50,843 bases of DNA from assembly GCA_021736135.1 (NCBI GenBank), contig JAIPGO010000017.1, forward strand, positions 1-50,843, read 5' to 3'. Source of the DNA: Candidatus Cloacimonadota bacterium. GTDB lineage: Bacteria; Cloacimonadota; Cloacimonadia; Cloacimonadales; TCS61. Below, piece after piece: positions 15,286 to 23,584 of this stretch (position 1 is the stretch's first letter; each line of letters begins with the position of its first letter). The notes beneath the pieces are model-generated. The model was given only the letters and a program-made list of their open reading frames with translations, made no database searches and was not told the DNA's origin. A program made the translations under genes and the position numbers.

Positions 15286-16371
15286 ATGAAGGCTTTGATT
15301 ATCATATTATTAATTATTTCAGGAACATTGCTTAATGCTTATGAACTGGGAGAACCAAAATTACCTTTTGCACCGAAAACTTACGCAGCCCCCAAAATTG
15401 ATGAATACATTTTCATTGATGGAAAAATAACAGATACGGAATGGCTGGAAGCGAAATGGACTGATTATTTTGTGGACATCGAAGGTGACCTGAAACCCGA
15501 ACCGCGCTATAGGACCCGGGTAAAAATGATGTGGAATGACTATTATTTTTATATTGCAGCAAAACTCTCCGAAAAGCACGTCTGGGGCACTCTTGATGTG
15601 CATGATTCAGTGATTTTTCAGGACAATGATTTTGAGGTTTTTATTGATCCTGACGGAGATACGCACAATTATTATGAACTGGAGATAAATGCGCTTGGAA
15701 CGATCTGGGATCTGCTGCTTTTGCATCCTTACCGGGACGGTGGTCAGGTGGCAATTGACAGCTGGGATATCCACACGCTGCAAAGTGCCGTTTATGTGGA
15801 TGGAACTATTAATGATCCGGATAGTCCTGATATTGCCTGGTATGTGGAGCTGGCTATTCCCTGGGAAGTTTTAGGTGAATGTGCTCAGCAGTCACCACCA
15901 CTGTCGGGTGATTACTGGCGGGTAAATTTTTCGAGGGTGGAATGGCAGCACGAAATCGTGGACGGCAAATATCAGAAAGTGGCCGGACAGCCAGAAGATA
16001 ACTGGGTCTGGAGTCCGCAGGGTTTGATCAATATGCACTACCCGGAAATGTGGGGTTACGTGTATTTCGTGGATAAGACGCCCTCCCGCGATGGCAAGGT
16101 GCAGATGTTCATCCCGGAAGAAAAAGCCAAATGGCTGCTGCGCCAGGTTTATTACCGCAATTATAGTCAATACCGGACAACAGGGGTATACACCAGTGAT
16201 ATTGAGCAGCTGGGTCTGATGGACATTGATCATGGCATTTTTGAGTGGCCTCCTCTTATTGAAATCACAACTTCAACCTTTGAAGCGACTATCTCATTAC
16301 CCAATACTGAAAATTCAGTTCACATCAATAATATGGGAAAAACCTGGAAAACCCAGACTGTTGAACCCTAA
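15286..16371 (+). CDS. secreted CBM9-like (carbohydrate-binding family 9) protein
   Basis: A 361-residue exported protein. The signal peptide is residues 1-19 (MKALIIILLIISGTLLNAY). A CBM9_1-like jelly roll follows: IDGKITDTEWLEAKWTDYFVDIEGD, RTRVKMMWNDYYFYIAAKLSEKHVWGT, DNDFEVFIDPDGDTHNYYELEINALG, and WYVELAIPWEVLG with YWRVNFSRVEW. Relatives bind polysaccharides at the cell surface. No catalytic domain is visible. The ATG at 15286 with AGGAAG at 15275-15280 is chosen over the upstream TTG at 15226, which would hide the signal peptide. The next TPR gene follows 13 bases later. Confidence 0.78.
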   Translation: MKALIIILLIISGTLLNAYELGEPKLPFAPKTYAAPKIDEYIFIDGKITDTEWLEAKWTDYFVDIEGDLKPEPRYRTRVKMMWNDYYFYIAAKLSEKHVWGTLDVHDSVIFQDNDFEVFIDPDGDTHNYYELEINALGTIWDLLLLHPYRDGGQVAIDSWDIHTLQSAVYVDGTINDPDSPDIAWYVELAIPWEVLGECAQQSPPLSGDYWRVNFSRVEWQHEIVDGKYQKVAGQPEDNWVWSPQGLINMHYPEMWGYVYFVDKTPSRDGKVQMFIPEEKAKWLLRQVYYRNYSQYRTTGVYTSDIEQLGLMDIDHGIFEWPPLIEITTSTFEATISLPNTENSVHINNMGKTWKTQTVEP

Positions 16372-16384
16372 AAAAGGAAGTAAA

Positions 16385-16903
16385 ATGAAAGATCTCGAAG
16401 ATATTCTTGAAGAAATTGAAATTCTAATTGAAGAAGAAAATTACGAAAAAGCGCTACAGTTAATTTCGGGGGCAGAGCTGCAGCATCCCAATAATTCGGA
16501 ACTGCAATATCTGAAAGGTGAGGTATACTTTAATGATGAAAATTATCCTCTGGCGATCGTGAATTACGCCAGGGCACTGGAACTTGACCCTGACTTCACC
16601 GACGCCTGGATAAGTAAAGGGATTGCGCATATTGAGAATAAGGAAGCGGAGGCAGCCCGTAACTGCTGGTTGCGAGCTTCCGAACTCGACCCGGATAACT
16701 GGGAACCTTATATGCACCTGGCTTTTTATCATCAGGATAAGAATGAATGGAAAAAAGCTCTGAAATACCTGCTGGAAAGCGTGGAACTCGATAATCCTTT
16801 CCCGGAAATGCTGAATGAAATTGCGGATATGTATCATGAACTCGGGGATAGCGAAAAAGAAGAAGAATACCGGCAGCAGTTCGAGGAGCTGGAAAAGTTT
16901 TAA
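16385..16903 (+). CDS. small TPR protein
   Basis: A 172-residue protein made almost wholly of TPR units: NYEKALQLISGAELQHPNN, ELQYLKGEVYFNDENYPLAIVNYARALELDPDF, DAWISKGIAHIENKEAEAARNCWLRASELDPDN, and a final pair. There is no signal peptide. The ATG at 16385 has AAGGAAG at 16374-16380; the longer open frame from 16226 overlaps the previous gene and is not coding. A protein-interaction role is inferred. Confidence 0.75.
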   Translation: MKDLEDILEEIEILIEEENYEKALQLISGAELQHPNNSELQYLKGEVYFNDENYPLAIVNYARALELDPDFTDAWISKGIAHIENKEAEAARNCWLRASELDPDNWEPYMHLAFYHQDKNEWKKALKYLLESVELDNPFPEMLNEIADMYHELGDSEKEEEYRQQFEELEKF

Positions 16904-16989
16904 TCACATAAATCTGAGAACCTGAGATTTGGTTTTGCTTGACATTATGTTACGAATTACGGCGTGGTATAAAAAAAAGGATATATTAT

Positions 16990-17835
16990 ATGGAAGAGAT
17001 TAAAAGCTTGCTCAGCACCCTTGCAAAAGAAAAAAATAATATCCAGAGTATTCTGGCATCTCTCAGAAGTCTGGAAAAAGTTATGGAATTTCCGGAAAAC
17101 AATCTGCATAAAATTAAAATCGAAGTTGAAAAGGTAACAAAAAAATTAACTACCAGCAGTTTAATTGACCCTTTGAAAGAGGAAATTGCCTCTACAATTC
17201 AGAATTATCAGGAACAGATACCAGACTGGGAAATTAAAGCAAAGAAAATGTTCTTTGAAGAACTGGAAAACGTACTTGCAGAAGCTGGTTTTACATTGCG
17301 AGGAGATAGTTCGCGTTTGATGGTTTCGGTTTTTACGCTGGAACTTGATCTGGATAACTTGAAAGTGATTATCTGGTATGGTAATAAGCAGGAAAACGTA
17401 GTGAGTTGCCGTTTAAATCCGGCAGCAGTAGTCACAAAACTGGCAGCAGCGCAGAAGAAAATCATGGAACGTGAATTTGACAGCGAGACATTTCTGGCGC
17501 AACTCTTCAGTGCCTATAAAGCAGCTTCTGAACGGCAGATCGGCAAAGATAAAACGCGGGTGCCCATTTCTGATGTTTTGAAGGAATTTGTATATCTGAT
17601 CCAGCCCAAGAAGTTTTATCTGAATCCATCCAAAAACAATTTCCTGGGTTATGAAAGAACCTTTTTCAGTTTCGATATGTTTCGTCTGCCGGAACGTGTT
17701 ATCGAAGGCTATGAACTGAACCTGATCACTGCCACGCGGGCATATACAAAAAACAGGACTAATTTCCTTTGGATTCCCACAGATTTACTGGGGAATGGAG
17801 ATTATATTTCTCATATCACATTTAAGGAGATTTAA
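16990..17835 (+). CDS. coiled-coil protein, first gene of the BrxD/helicase island
   Basis: A 281-residue protein of unrecognised family. Residues 1-80 are predicted coiled coil (heptad-rich, LLSTLAKEKNNIQSILASLRSLEKVM and on). The rest is mixed alpha/beta (VFTLELDLDNLKVIIWYG; FLWIPTDLLGNGDYISHITF at the C-terminus). There are no nuclease, methylase or P-loop motifs. The ATG at 16990 has AAGG at 16977-16980; a TTG at 16939 is rejected. Only 3 bases separate its stop from the first ATPase, so it is likely the specific partner of that machinery, for example a DNA or target adaptor (inference). Confidence 0.6.
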   Translation: MEEIKSLLSTLAKEKNNIQSILASLRSLEKVMEFPENNLHKIKIEVEKVTKKLTTSSLIDPLKEEIASTIQNYQEQIPDWEIKAKKMFFEELENVLAEAGFTLRGDSSRLMVSVFTLELDLDNLKVIIWYGNKQENVVSCRLNPAAVVTKLAAAQKKIMEREFDSETFLAQLFSAYKAASERQIGKDKTRVPISDVLKEFVYLIQPKKFYLNPSKNNFLGYERTFFSFDMFRLPERVIEGYELNLITATRAYTKNRTNFLWIPTDLLGNGDYISHITFKEI

Positions 17836-17838
17836 ACA

Positions 17839-19074
17839 ATGGAAAGCAAAGACTTACTGACCCAGTTTGTGGCACGTAAGATCATTGAAACCGTAGGCAG
17901 TCAGGGCAATCCACCTGAATATGGTTTTCAATATTTCTCCGCAGGTCTTGAAGTTTACCTGAATACTATTGAAAATGAATATCTGAAAACGTATATCCGA
18001 GATGGTGGTTCTGTTTTCAAGATGGTTGTAGGCATTTATGGGGAAGGTAAGACGCATTTTCTCTTTTCTGTGCGGGAAATAGCCTGGGAGCATAATTATA
18101 TTTCAGCCTATATACCTTTGAATCCTGAGCAGACGCCCTTTCACAAATTACAACAGGTCTATAAGTCCATTGTGGCAAATCTGATTTATCCCCAGACGCC
18201 GGATGAGTTACTTTCCGGGCACGAACGCGGCATTGAAGCAGTGATCAAAAAATGGTATAATGAAAAATACCAGGAAATAGCTGCCAATACGGAAGAAGAT
18301 GCCGTTATTGATGAACTGATCAGATATGCCTCATCCCTTGATAGTTACGAAAGTAACAGCTTTCGCAATGCTCTCAAAGAAGCATTCCTGAGTCTGGTGG
18401 AAAAAAGAGAAGATGATTTCTCCCTGATTATTCAGTGGCTGGTCGGTGAGAATCCACCCAAAAATATGCTGAAGAATTTCAAGATATTTGAAAAACTGGA
18501 TAAAAGCAATGCCTTCAAAATGATCCGGTCTTTGATAGAATGGATACAGGAAATCGGTTATACGGGTTTAGTTGTCCTGCTTGATGAAGCGGAACAGACG
18601 CCATCAATGTCTTCTTCTCAGAAAAATACTCTTCTCAATAACCTGCGGGAATTAATTGATGAATGCGGACACACCAATTTCCAGAGCACGATGTGGTTTT
18701 ATGCCGTGACCGATGAGAACTTTCTGGAAGGTAAAACATTGATCTATGAAGCACTGCGCCAGAGGCTATCCACAATTTTCGACATCGAGATCAATCCCAC
18801 AGGTGCCAAGATATATCTGAACAGAATTCCCACCGAACCCATCACACTTCTCAAAGATATCGGGCATAAATTAGCCAAAACCTATGAAATTGCTTATGAA
18901 ATTTCATTTAACGAAAAAACATTGGATGAAACTCTGTTGAATATTGCCACGGAGGCTTATAAGAGAAAGCTGGAAACCGGCTACAAAAGACTTTTTGTCA
19001 AAAGCATTATCACGGCCTTTCACAAAATGCGTCAATCCGGTAGTTCGCTCATTCCCGAAGACATCAATATGTGA
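17839..19074 (+). CDS. BrxD-like P-loop ATPase (DUF2791 family), copy A
   Basis: A 411-residue ATPase. Walker A is GIYGEGKT (65-72); Walker B is LVVLLDEAE with D249-E250. The opening VARKIIETVG and the arrangement of P-loop followed by NPEQTPFHKLQQVYKSIV match the BrxD/DUF2791 family of BREX phage-defence loci (from memory). There is a sensor-like STMWFYAVTDENF and a C-terminal helical region. It starts 3 bases after the coiled-coil gene and overlaps the second ATPase by 4 bases (GTGA). It could form a hetero-oligomeric ring with copy B that feeds DNA to the helicase (inference). Confidence 0.75.
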   Translation: MESKDLLTQFVARKIIETVGSQGNPPEYGFQYFSAGLEVYLNTIENEYLKTYIRDGGSVFKMVVGIYGEGKTHFLFSVREIAWEHNYISAYIPLNPEQTPFHKLQQVYKSIVANLIYPQTPDELLSGHERGIEAVIKKWYNEKYQEIAANTEEDAVIDELIRYASSLDSYESNSFRNALKEAFLSLVEKREDDFSLIIQWLVGENPPKNMLKNFKIFEKLDKSNAFKMIRSLIEWIQEIGYTGLVVLLDEAEQTPSMSSSQKNTLLNNLRELIDECGHTNFQSTMWFYAVTDENFLEGKTLIYEALRQRLSTIFDIEINPTGAKIYLNRIPTEPITLLKDIGHKLAKTYEIAYEISFNEKTLDETLLNIATEAYKRKLETGYKRLFVKSIITAFHKMRQSGSSLIPEDINM

Positions 19075-20399
19075 TTGAGCAACATAATATGATAAAAGTA
19101 GAGCATAAATACTACGGTAGTGGCATCGTCCGTAAACAGCGTTATGGCGGTTTTGAATTCTATACTGAATTTGCCAATGGGATTATGCGCTGGATTAGAC
19201 GTGATGAAGTAACCCTTCTAACAGAACCGCAATTATTACCTAAACACAAGCTGCATGTCAGCAAAATTCCGCAAGATCAATTCCGGGCAAGAAAAGCGAT
19301 AGAAGCGTTGAGGCTCGGTATTGTACCTCATGATTCCCTGGAAAATTTTACTATTGGCAGAGATAAGGAAATCAAAGCGCTCACTAAATGGTTCGAAAAT
19401 GATAAAAAGGGTTCTCTTTTTATCCGGGGCGAATATGGCAGCGGGAAATCACATTTACTGGAATATACCCAGATATGGGCATTAAAAAACGACTGGGCAA
19501 CGGCAACGGTGGAAATTGGTCTGGAGGAAAATCCATTTTTTAAACCTTATCAGATTTATCGCGAAATTGTGAAAAACTTCCGCTGCAATTTTGAAGGCAA
19601 GGTTCTCGGATTTCGTGATGTATTACGCTATCTGCGGTTGCATGATCCGGAAATATTCGATACGCATCTCTATTTTAAGGAATTTCTAGCACAATTTACT
19701 CAGTTTGAGCAAAGAAATCAGGATACTACGAATAAACGGAAGGCTATCACTGAGGAAAAGATATGGGAATGGATCGAGGGCGAACATAACTGGTTTAAAC
19801 CATCTTTGTCACAGGTTGGCACGGCAGCGAATCTTTATAGCTATGTAATTAATGCCCTTTCCTGGGCTGTTGCCAATTTGTTGAATCTAAAAGGTTTGGT
19901 TATCTTATTTGATGAAGCGGAGCATATTGATGAAGCTACTTATAAATATCAGTCCGAAACCGGTGCCAGTTTCCTGAATGGGATCATTGCTTTGGCAGAA
20001 AATCAGGAAACTTTACTCAAAGAAAAGATTTCAACCGACAAGAAAAGAGGCTATAAAACCGGTTTGATTTATTGTGGCTTTCCCCGCAATAATCCCCTGC
20101 GCTATGCCTGGAAATATCCTTCTAACCTGAAAGTGATCTTTGCCATGACTCCGGTGCAGGAACATACCAATATGATAGATCTACAAATGCTAAGAAATGA
20201 TGATCTGCTGACCATCACTTATAATGTGGCGCAGTTCTATAAAATTGCCTATGGTTTCGAAGTCAGTGACGAGGTGGTGAACAGGCTTTTTAAAAAACTG
20301 CCCCGGCTCAGAACAAGGCTTTTTATCAAATATTGCGTGGAAGCCCTTGACATTCTGCGTTTTAATCCGCAAATATCGTTTGAGGATATTTTAAAATAG
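19071..20399 (+). CDS. BrxD-like P-loop ATPase (DUF2791 family), copy B, with N-terminal SH3-like module
   Basis: A 442-residue ATPase. Residues 10-50 (HKYYGSGIVRKQRYGGFEF, then FANGIMRW) look like the small CarD/UvrD-C-terminal beta-barrel that binds DNA or polymerase. After it comes the DUF2791 signature FRARKAIEALRLGIVP (71-86), FTIGRDKE, Walker A GEYGSGKS (120-127) and Walker B LVILFDEAEH (D281-E282). It fits canonical BrxD better than copy A does. The GTG start overlaps copy A's stop; the ATG at 19089 is an alternative. The helicase gene follows 10 bases downstream. Confidence 0.78.
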   Translation: MIEQHNMIKVEHKYYGSGIVRKQRYGGFEFYTEFANGIMRWIRRDEVTLLTEPQLLPKHKLHVSKIPQDQFRARKAIEALRLGIVPHDSLENFTIGRDKEIKALTKWFENDKKGSLFIRGEYGSGKSHLLEYTQIWALKNDWATATVEIGLEENPFFKPYQIYREIVKNFRCNFEGKVLGFRDVLRYLRLHDPEIFDTHLYFKEFLAQFTQFEQRNQDTTNKRKAITEEKIWEWIEGEHNWFKPSLSQVGTAANLYSYVINALSWAVANLLNLKGLVILFDEAEHIDEATYKYQSETGASFLNGIIALAENQETLLKEKISTDKKRGYKTGLIYCGFPRNNPLRYAWKYPSNLKVIFAMTPVQEHTNMIDLQMLRNDDLLTITYNVAQFYKIAYGFEVSDEVVNRLFKKLPRLRTRLFIKYCVEALDILRFNPQISFEDILK

Positions 20400-20409
20400 C
20401 CGGCTGATT

Positions 20410-21963
20410 TTGAGAAAACTTTTAAAAAATACCTGGACTGTCTTTTTCAGCAGATATGCCGCAATGACGGATATTCAAAAGAAAGCTATTCCGCTGATAA
20501 TGGAAAAGAAGAATGCTCTGCTGATTTCTCAAACTGCCAGTGGAAAAACGGAAGCGGTAATTGTTCCTTTACTGGAAAGATTGCTGTCCGAAGAATGGCA
20601 GGGGCTTTCTATAATATATATATCGCCGACCAAAGCCTTAGTAAATGACCTGAATTTTCGTTTGAAAGAATTATGTAAGGAATTGCACATCTCTGTTTCC
20701 GTTAAAACAGGTGATAAGCCGCAATTTAATCCCGAGAAAGTTACGGATATTTTAATTACTACGCCGGAATCATTCGACTCCATTCTTTGCCGCTATCAAT
20801 CGTGCCTGCAAAACCTGCAAGCCCTCATTTTAGACGAAATTCACCTCCTGGATAATACATATCGCGGTGATCAGCTTCGGGTTTTGATCAAACGCGCCGG
20901 AATGATTTCTCAGAATTACCTGAATATTTATCTGCTTTCTGCTACTGTTGCCGATCCTGTGCAGCTCGCTTCCCGTTATGCTAAGGATATGGAAATCATT
21001 GAAATTCCAGGCAGTCGCACCATTCATCACACTAATATCTCCAGCTTTGAAGAACTCCGTGAATATGCTAACGCTGAGGATCTAAAAAAGATACTCATTT
21101 TCTGCAATAAAAGAGTCAGCGTGGAAAACTGTGCCAACGACTGTAAAAAACTGTGGGGTGACCACCTGGTGGTGGCACATCATGGCTGTTTAAGCGCTAA
21201 GATCCGTCACGAAGCAGAAAGCTTTATGAAACAGAATTATTATGGTATCTGTGTGAGCACTATGACTTTGGAAATTGGTGTGGATATCGGAAGTATTGAT
21301 GCCGTAGTTCTTGCGGAAGTTCCCTGGAGTCGTTCCGCTTTATTACAAAGAATCGGCAGAAGTAACAGGCGCTCACAAACCATTCGCACCTTTGGTTTAT
21401 GCAAATATGATAGTGAAGAAAGAATGCTGGAAACAATGCTGCATGCCGCAGAAAAGGGCTATTTGGAAGAATGTAGCTATCACTTCGACAATGCCGTGAT
21501 CATTCAGCAGATTTTTTCGCTGCTTTATGCTGATCCTCAAGGTTTTGCTGAAATAAACCTGATAGATTTTCTGAAAGAATTTTGTGATGAAAAGGTTATT
21601 ATCAATATTCTTCATCATCTGGAAATACTGACTTGGATAAAGAACAGAAACTGTTTCTGGTTTGCCTCCACAAATCTCATGAATCTTGGAGATATGGGTA
21701 AAATTCATTCCAATATTCCTGACACTAAAGCTTACAAGGTTATCAATATTCTCATTAAAGCGTATATCGGAGAAGTAAACGGCAACGTTGACAGCGTCTT
21801 TTTACTCGCTGGCAACATCTGGAGAATTGTTTATAAATCAGAAGGAAGATTCTTCGTTACTCCAGCCTCTGATGAATTCACATCCACAAAATTTAAAAGA
21901 AACCTGCAAAAATCACGATTTGAAGAACTGCTCCCCCTTAACTACCAGAAAGACCAACCCTGA
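20410..21963 (+). CDS. Lhr-like superfamily 2 helicase (BrxHI-like)
   Basis: A 517-residue DExH helicase. Motif I is TASGKTEA (42-49), Ia SPTKAL, Ib TTPESF, II DEIH (142-145), III SAT (177-179), V TLEIGVDIG (286-294) and VI QRIGRSNR (313-320). A winged-helix-like segment follows. Its length is short next to classical Lhr (over 1,000) but near the core of BrxHI-type proteins. It likely unwinds or translocates on DNA with the two BrxD-like ATPases. TTG 20410 is the probable start because the Q-motif region (DIQKKAIP) would be lost with later ones; the ribosome-binding site is weak. It ends the island, convergent with the carboxypeptidase gene. Confidence 0.8.
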   Translation: MRKLLKNTWTVFFSRYAAMTDIQKKAIPLIMEKKNALLISQTASGKTEAVIVPLLERLLSEEWQGLSIIYISPTKALVNDLNFRLKELCKELHISVSVKTGDKPQFNPEKVTDILITTPESFDSILCRYQSCLQNLQALILDEIHLLDNTYRGDQLRVLIKRAGMISQNYLNIYLLSATVADPVQLASRYAKDMEIIEIPGSRTIHHTNISSFEELREYANAEDLKKILIFCNKRVSVENCANDCKKLWGDHLVVAHHGCLSAKIRHEAESFMKQNYYGICVSTMTLEIGVDIGSIDAVVLAEVPWSRSALLQRIGRSNRRSQTIRTFGLCKYDSEERMLETMLHAAEKGYLEECSYHFDNAVIIQQIFSLLYADPQGFAEINLIDFLKEFCDEKVIINILHHLEILTWIKNRNCFWFASTNLMNLGDMGKIHSNIPDTKAYKVINILIKAYIGEVNGNVDSVFLLAGNIWRIVYKSEGRFFVTPASDEFTSTKFKRNLQKSRFEELLPLNYQKDQP

Positions 21964-22035
21964 TAATCATTTTTCATGTATTTTGTCAGGTAACAGATAC
22001 AATGATGAAAAAGTTAATTTTTTGCGTATGTGAGT

Positions 22036-23484
22036 TTAATTGTTTAGTAGATAGATTATTTGATCAATTAACTCGGAAGCTTTCTGCGGATTATTATAGT
22101 TATTTACCATAATTGAGAAGACAAGTTTCTTATTTCCGTTATAGAGATAGCCGGAAAGGCAGCTTATCCCGCTCATGGAACCGGTTTTAGCATATATTTC
22201 TGGTGAGAGATCATTCAATCGTTTTTCCAGAGTGCCTGGCAGCCCGGGTTGCGGCAGGCATTTTTCCCATTCCGGTGAATTCTGCATTGCCAGCAGCACT
22301 TTATTTAAGACTACCGGAGACAGCAGGTTATAACGTGAAAGCCCGCAGGCGTCTTTGTAATTATAATCAAGCCTGGAAATGCCCAGAGTTTCCAAATACA
22401 CTTCCACATACAATTTACCGTTTTCAAAAGAACCGTATCCCGTTTCCTGCCAGGCCATCGTACGCAGTAGAGCTTCTCCCGCCTGATTATTGGAATCCTG
22501 CAGAAATTCCCGGATCACGTATTGCAGTTGTGGCGAATATGAGGTAAACAGGGGAGTTATTGTTTGCGGTTTTTCCGTCAGTTCATCAATATCACGGGAT
22601 TTACCGCTGATTAGTATGCCATTATTTTCCAGTATGGATTTCAATAGACTGGCATAATAAAGTGTTGGATTAGAAGCCGTGACTGATTTATTGGCAGCTC
22701 CTGAGGTTGAATTGAATTTTCCAAAAAGACTTACCATATTTAATCCTGTTAAGCGCCGGGCATGCACTCCTTCTTCCAGTGTGTCAGAAACTGTGATCAG
22801 GTTTTCATAATTCAAATATGGAAAGGGGAGATTATCAATAAAGGTGATTTCCTTAGTATTATTTTGCGGTGGCAGCAGTGTGATCTCGACAGTGGTATTA
22901 TTTACCATCAGTGGACCGAATTCCGCAGAAAAAGGAAATGAAAGGTCTTCCCAGGCCCAGCCATAACCCAGATGCTGTTCTTCAAAAAGATCGTCATTTC
23001 CCACCACATCGCCGCGTATTTCGCTGATGCCATGCATACGCAGCGAATCTGCCCAGGCTTTAAACACATTCTCCGGGTCGCGCCAGTGCCGCTTGTCCAG
23101 CGTAGGGTCGCCGGTTCCGGTCACAATCAGGTCACCAAACAGGATGTTATTATTGGTAAAACCATTATATCCAATAAACGTAGGGATCCGGTATTCCTGT
23201 CCCAGGGTGTTCCAGAGCGTGGCAGCAGTGATCAGTTTCAGTGTGGATGCAGGCACAAAAAGCTGCTCGCTGCTCAGGGAATATAGCTTATCACCGGCTT
23301 CATTCTGCACAATTATGCCCCAATGCGCTTTATTTTGCGGATATTCTCCAATTACGTCTTCTATCCTGGCAGAGATGCCTTCGCGTTTGATAATATCGAT
23401 CTTATACAGGCTGTGCTGCTGTGAACAACCGGCAGTTAATGCCAGGAAAAATATGATTACTATCTGTAACTTTTTTAATTTCAT
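22036..23484 (-). CDS. dacB: D-alanyl-D-alanine carboxypeptidase/endopeptidase, PBP4 type, lipoprotein
   Basis: A 482-residue class C penicillin-binding protein (peptidase S13). Lipobox LTAGC with Cys20 indicates membrane anchoring. Active-site motifs are STLK (80-83), SNN (in LQDSNNQAGEAL) and KTG (in YAKTGSMSG). GDLIVTGTGDPTL is the usual S13 insert region. It trims or cleaves peptidoglycan peptide cross-links outside the membrane. It is transcribed away from the S9A peptidase gene across a 100-base divergent spacer and converges on the helicase gene. Confidence 0.9.
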   Translation of the reverse strand: MKLKKLQIVIIFFLALTAGCSQQHSLYKIDIIKREGISARIEDVIGEYPQNKAHWGIIVQNEAGDKLYSLSSEQLFVPASTLKLITAATLWNTLGQEYRIPTFIGYNGFTNNNILFGDLIVTGTGDPTLDKRHWRDPENVFKAWADSLRMHGISEIRGDVVGNDDLFEEQHLGYGWAWEDLSFPFSAEFGPLMVNNTTVEITLLPPQNNTKEITFIDNLPFPYLNYENLITVSDTLEEGVHARRLTGLNMVSLFGKFNSTSGAANKSVTASNPTLYYASLLKSILENNGILISGKSRDIDELTEKPQTITPLFTSYSPQLQYVIREFLQDSNNQAGEALLRTMAWQETGYGSFENGKLYVEVYLETLGISRLDYNYKDACGLSRYNLLSPVVLNKVLLAMQNSPEWEKCLPQPGLPGTLEKRLNDLSPEIYAKTGSMSGISCLSGYLYNGNKKLVFSIMVNNYNNPQKASELIDQIIYLLNN

Positions 23485-23584
23485 AATTGCATTAACCGGT
23501 CAATTCATATTCACGTCAAGAAGATTTAAAAGAGGAACAAATATTGCATTGAGCTACCTTAAAAAGACAAAAGGATTTAGGTTA

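Noticed and set aside
16939-16973. TTGACA followed by TATAAA ahead of the coiled-coil/BrxD island
   Set aside because: The spacer is 23 bases, far from 17, and no better -10 sits in place. A promoter is likely nearby but this pair is not convincing.
16990-21963. Complete BREX system
   Set aside because: No PglX/BrxX methylase, PglZ, BrxA, BrxB or BrxL-like gene is in or next to the island; only BrxD- and BrxHI-like proteins are present.
23027-23584. Long in-frame extension of the S9A peptidase gene
   Set aside because: It is antisense to the carboxypeptidase gene and would bury a clear signal peptide at 23585.
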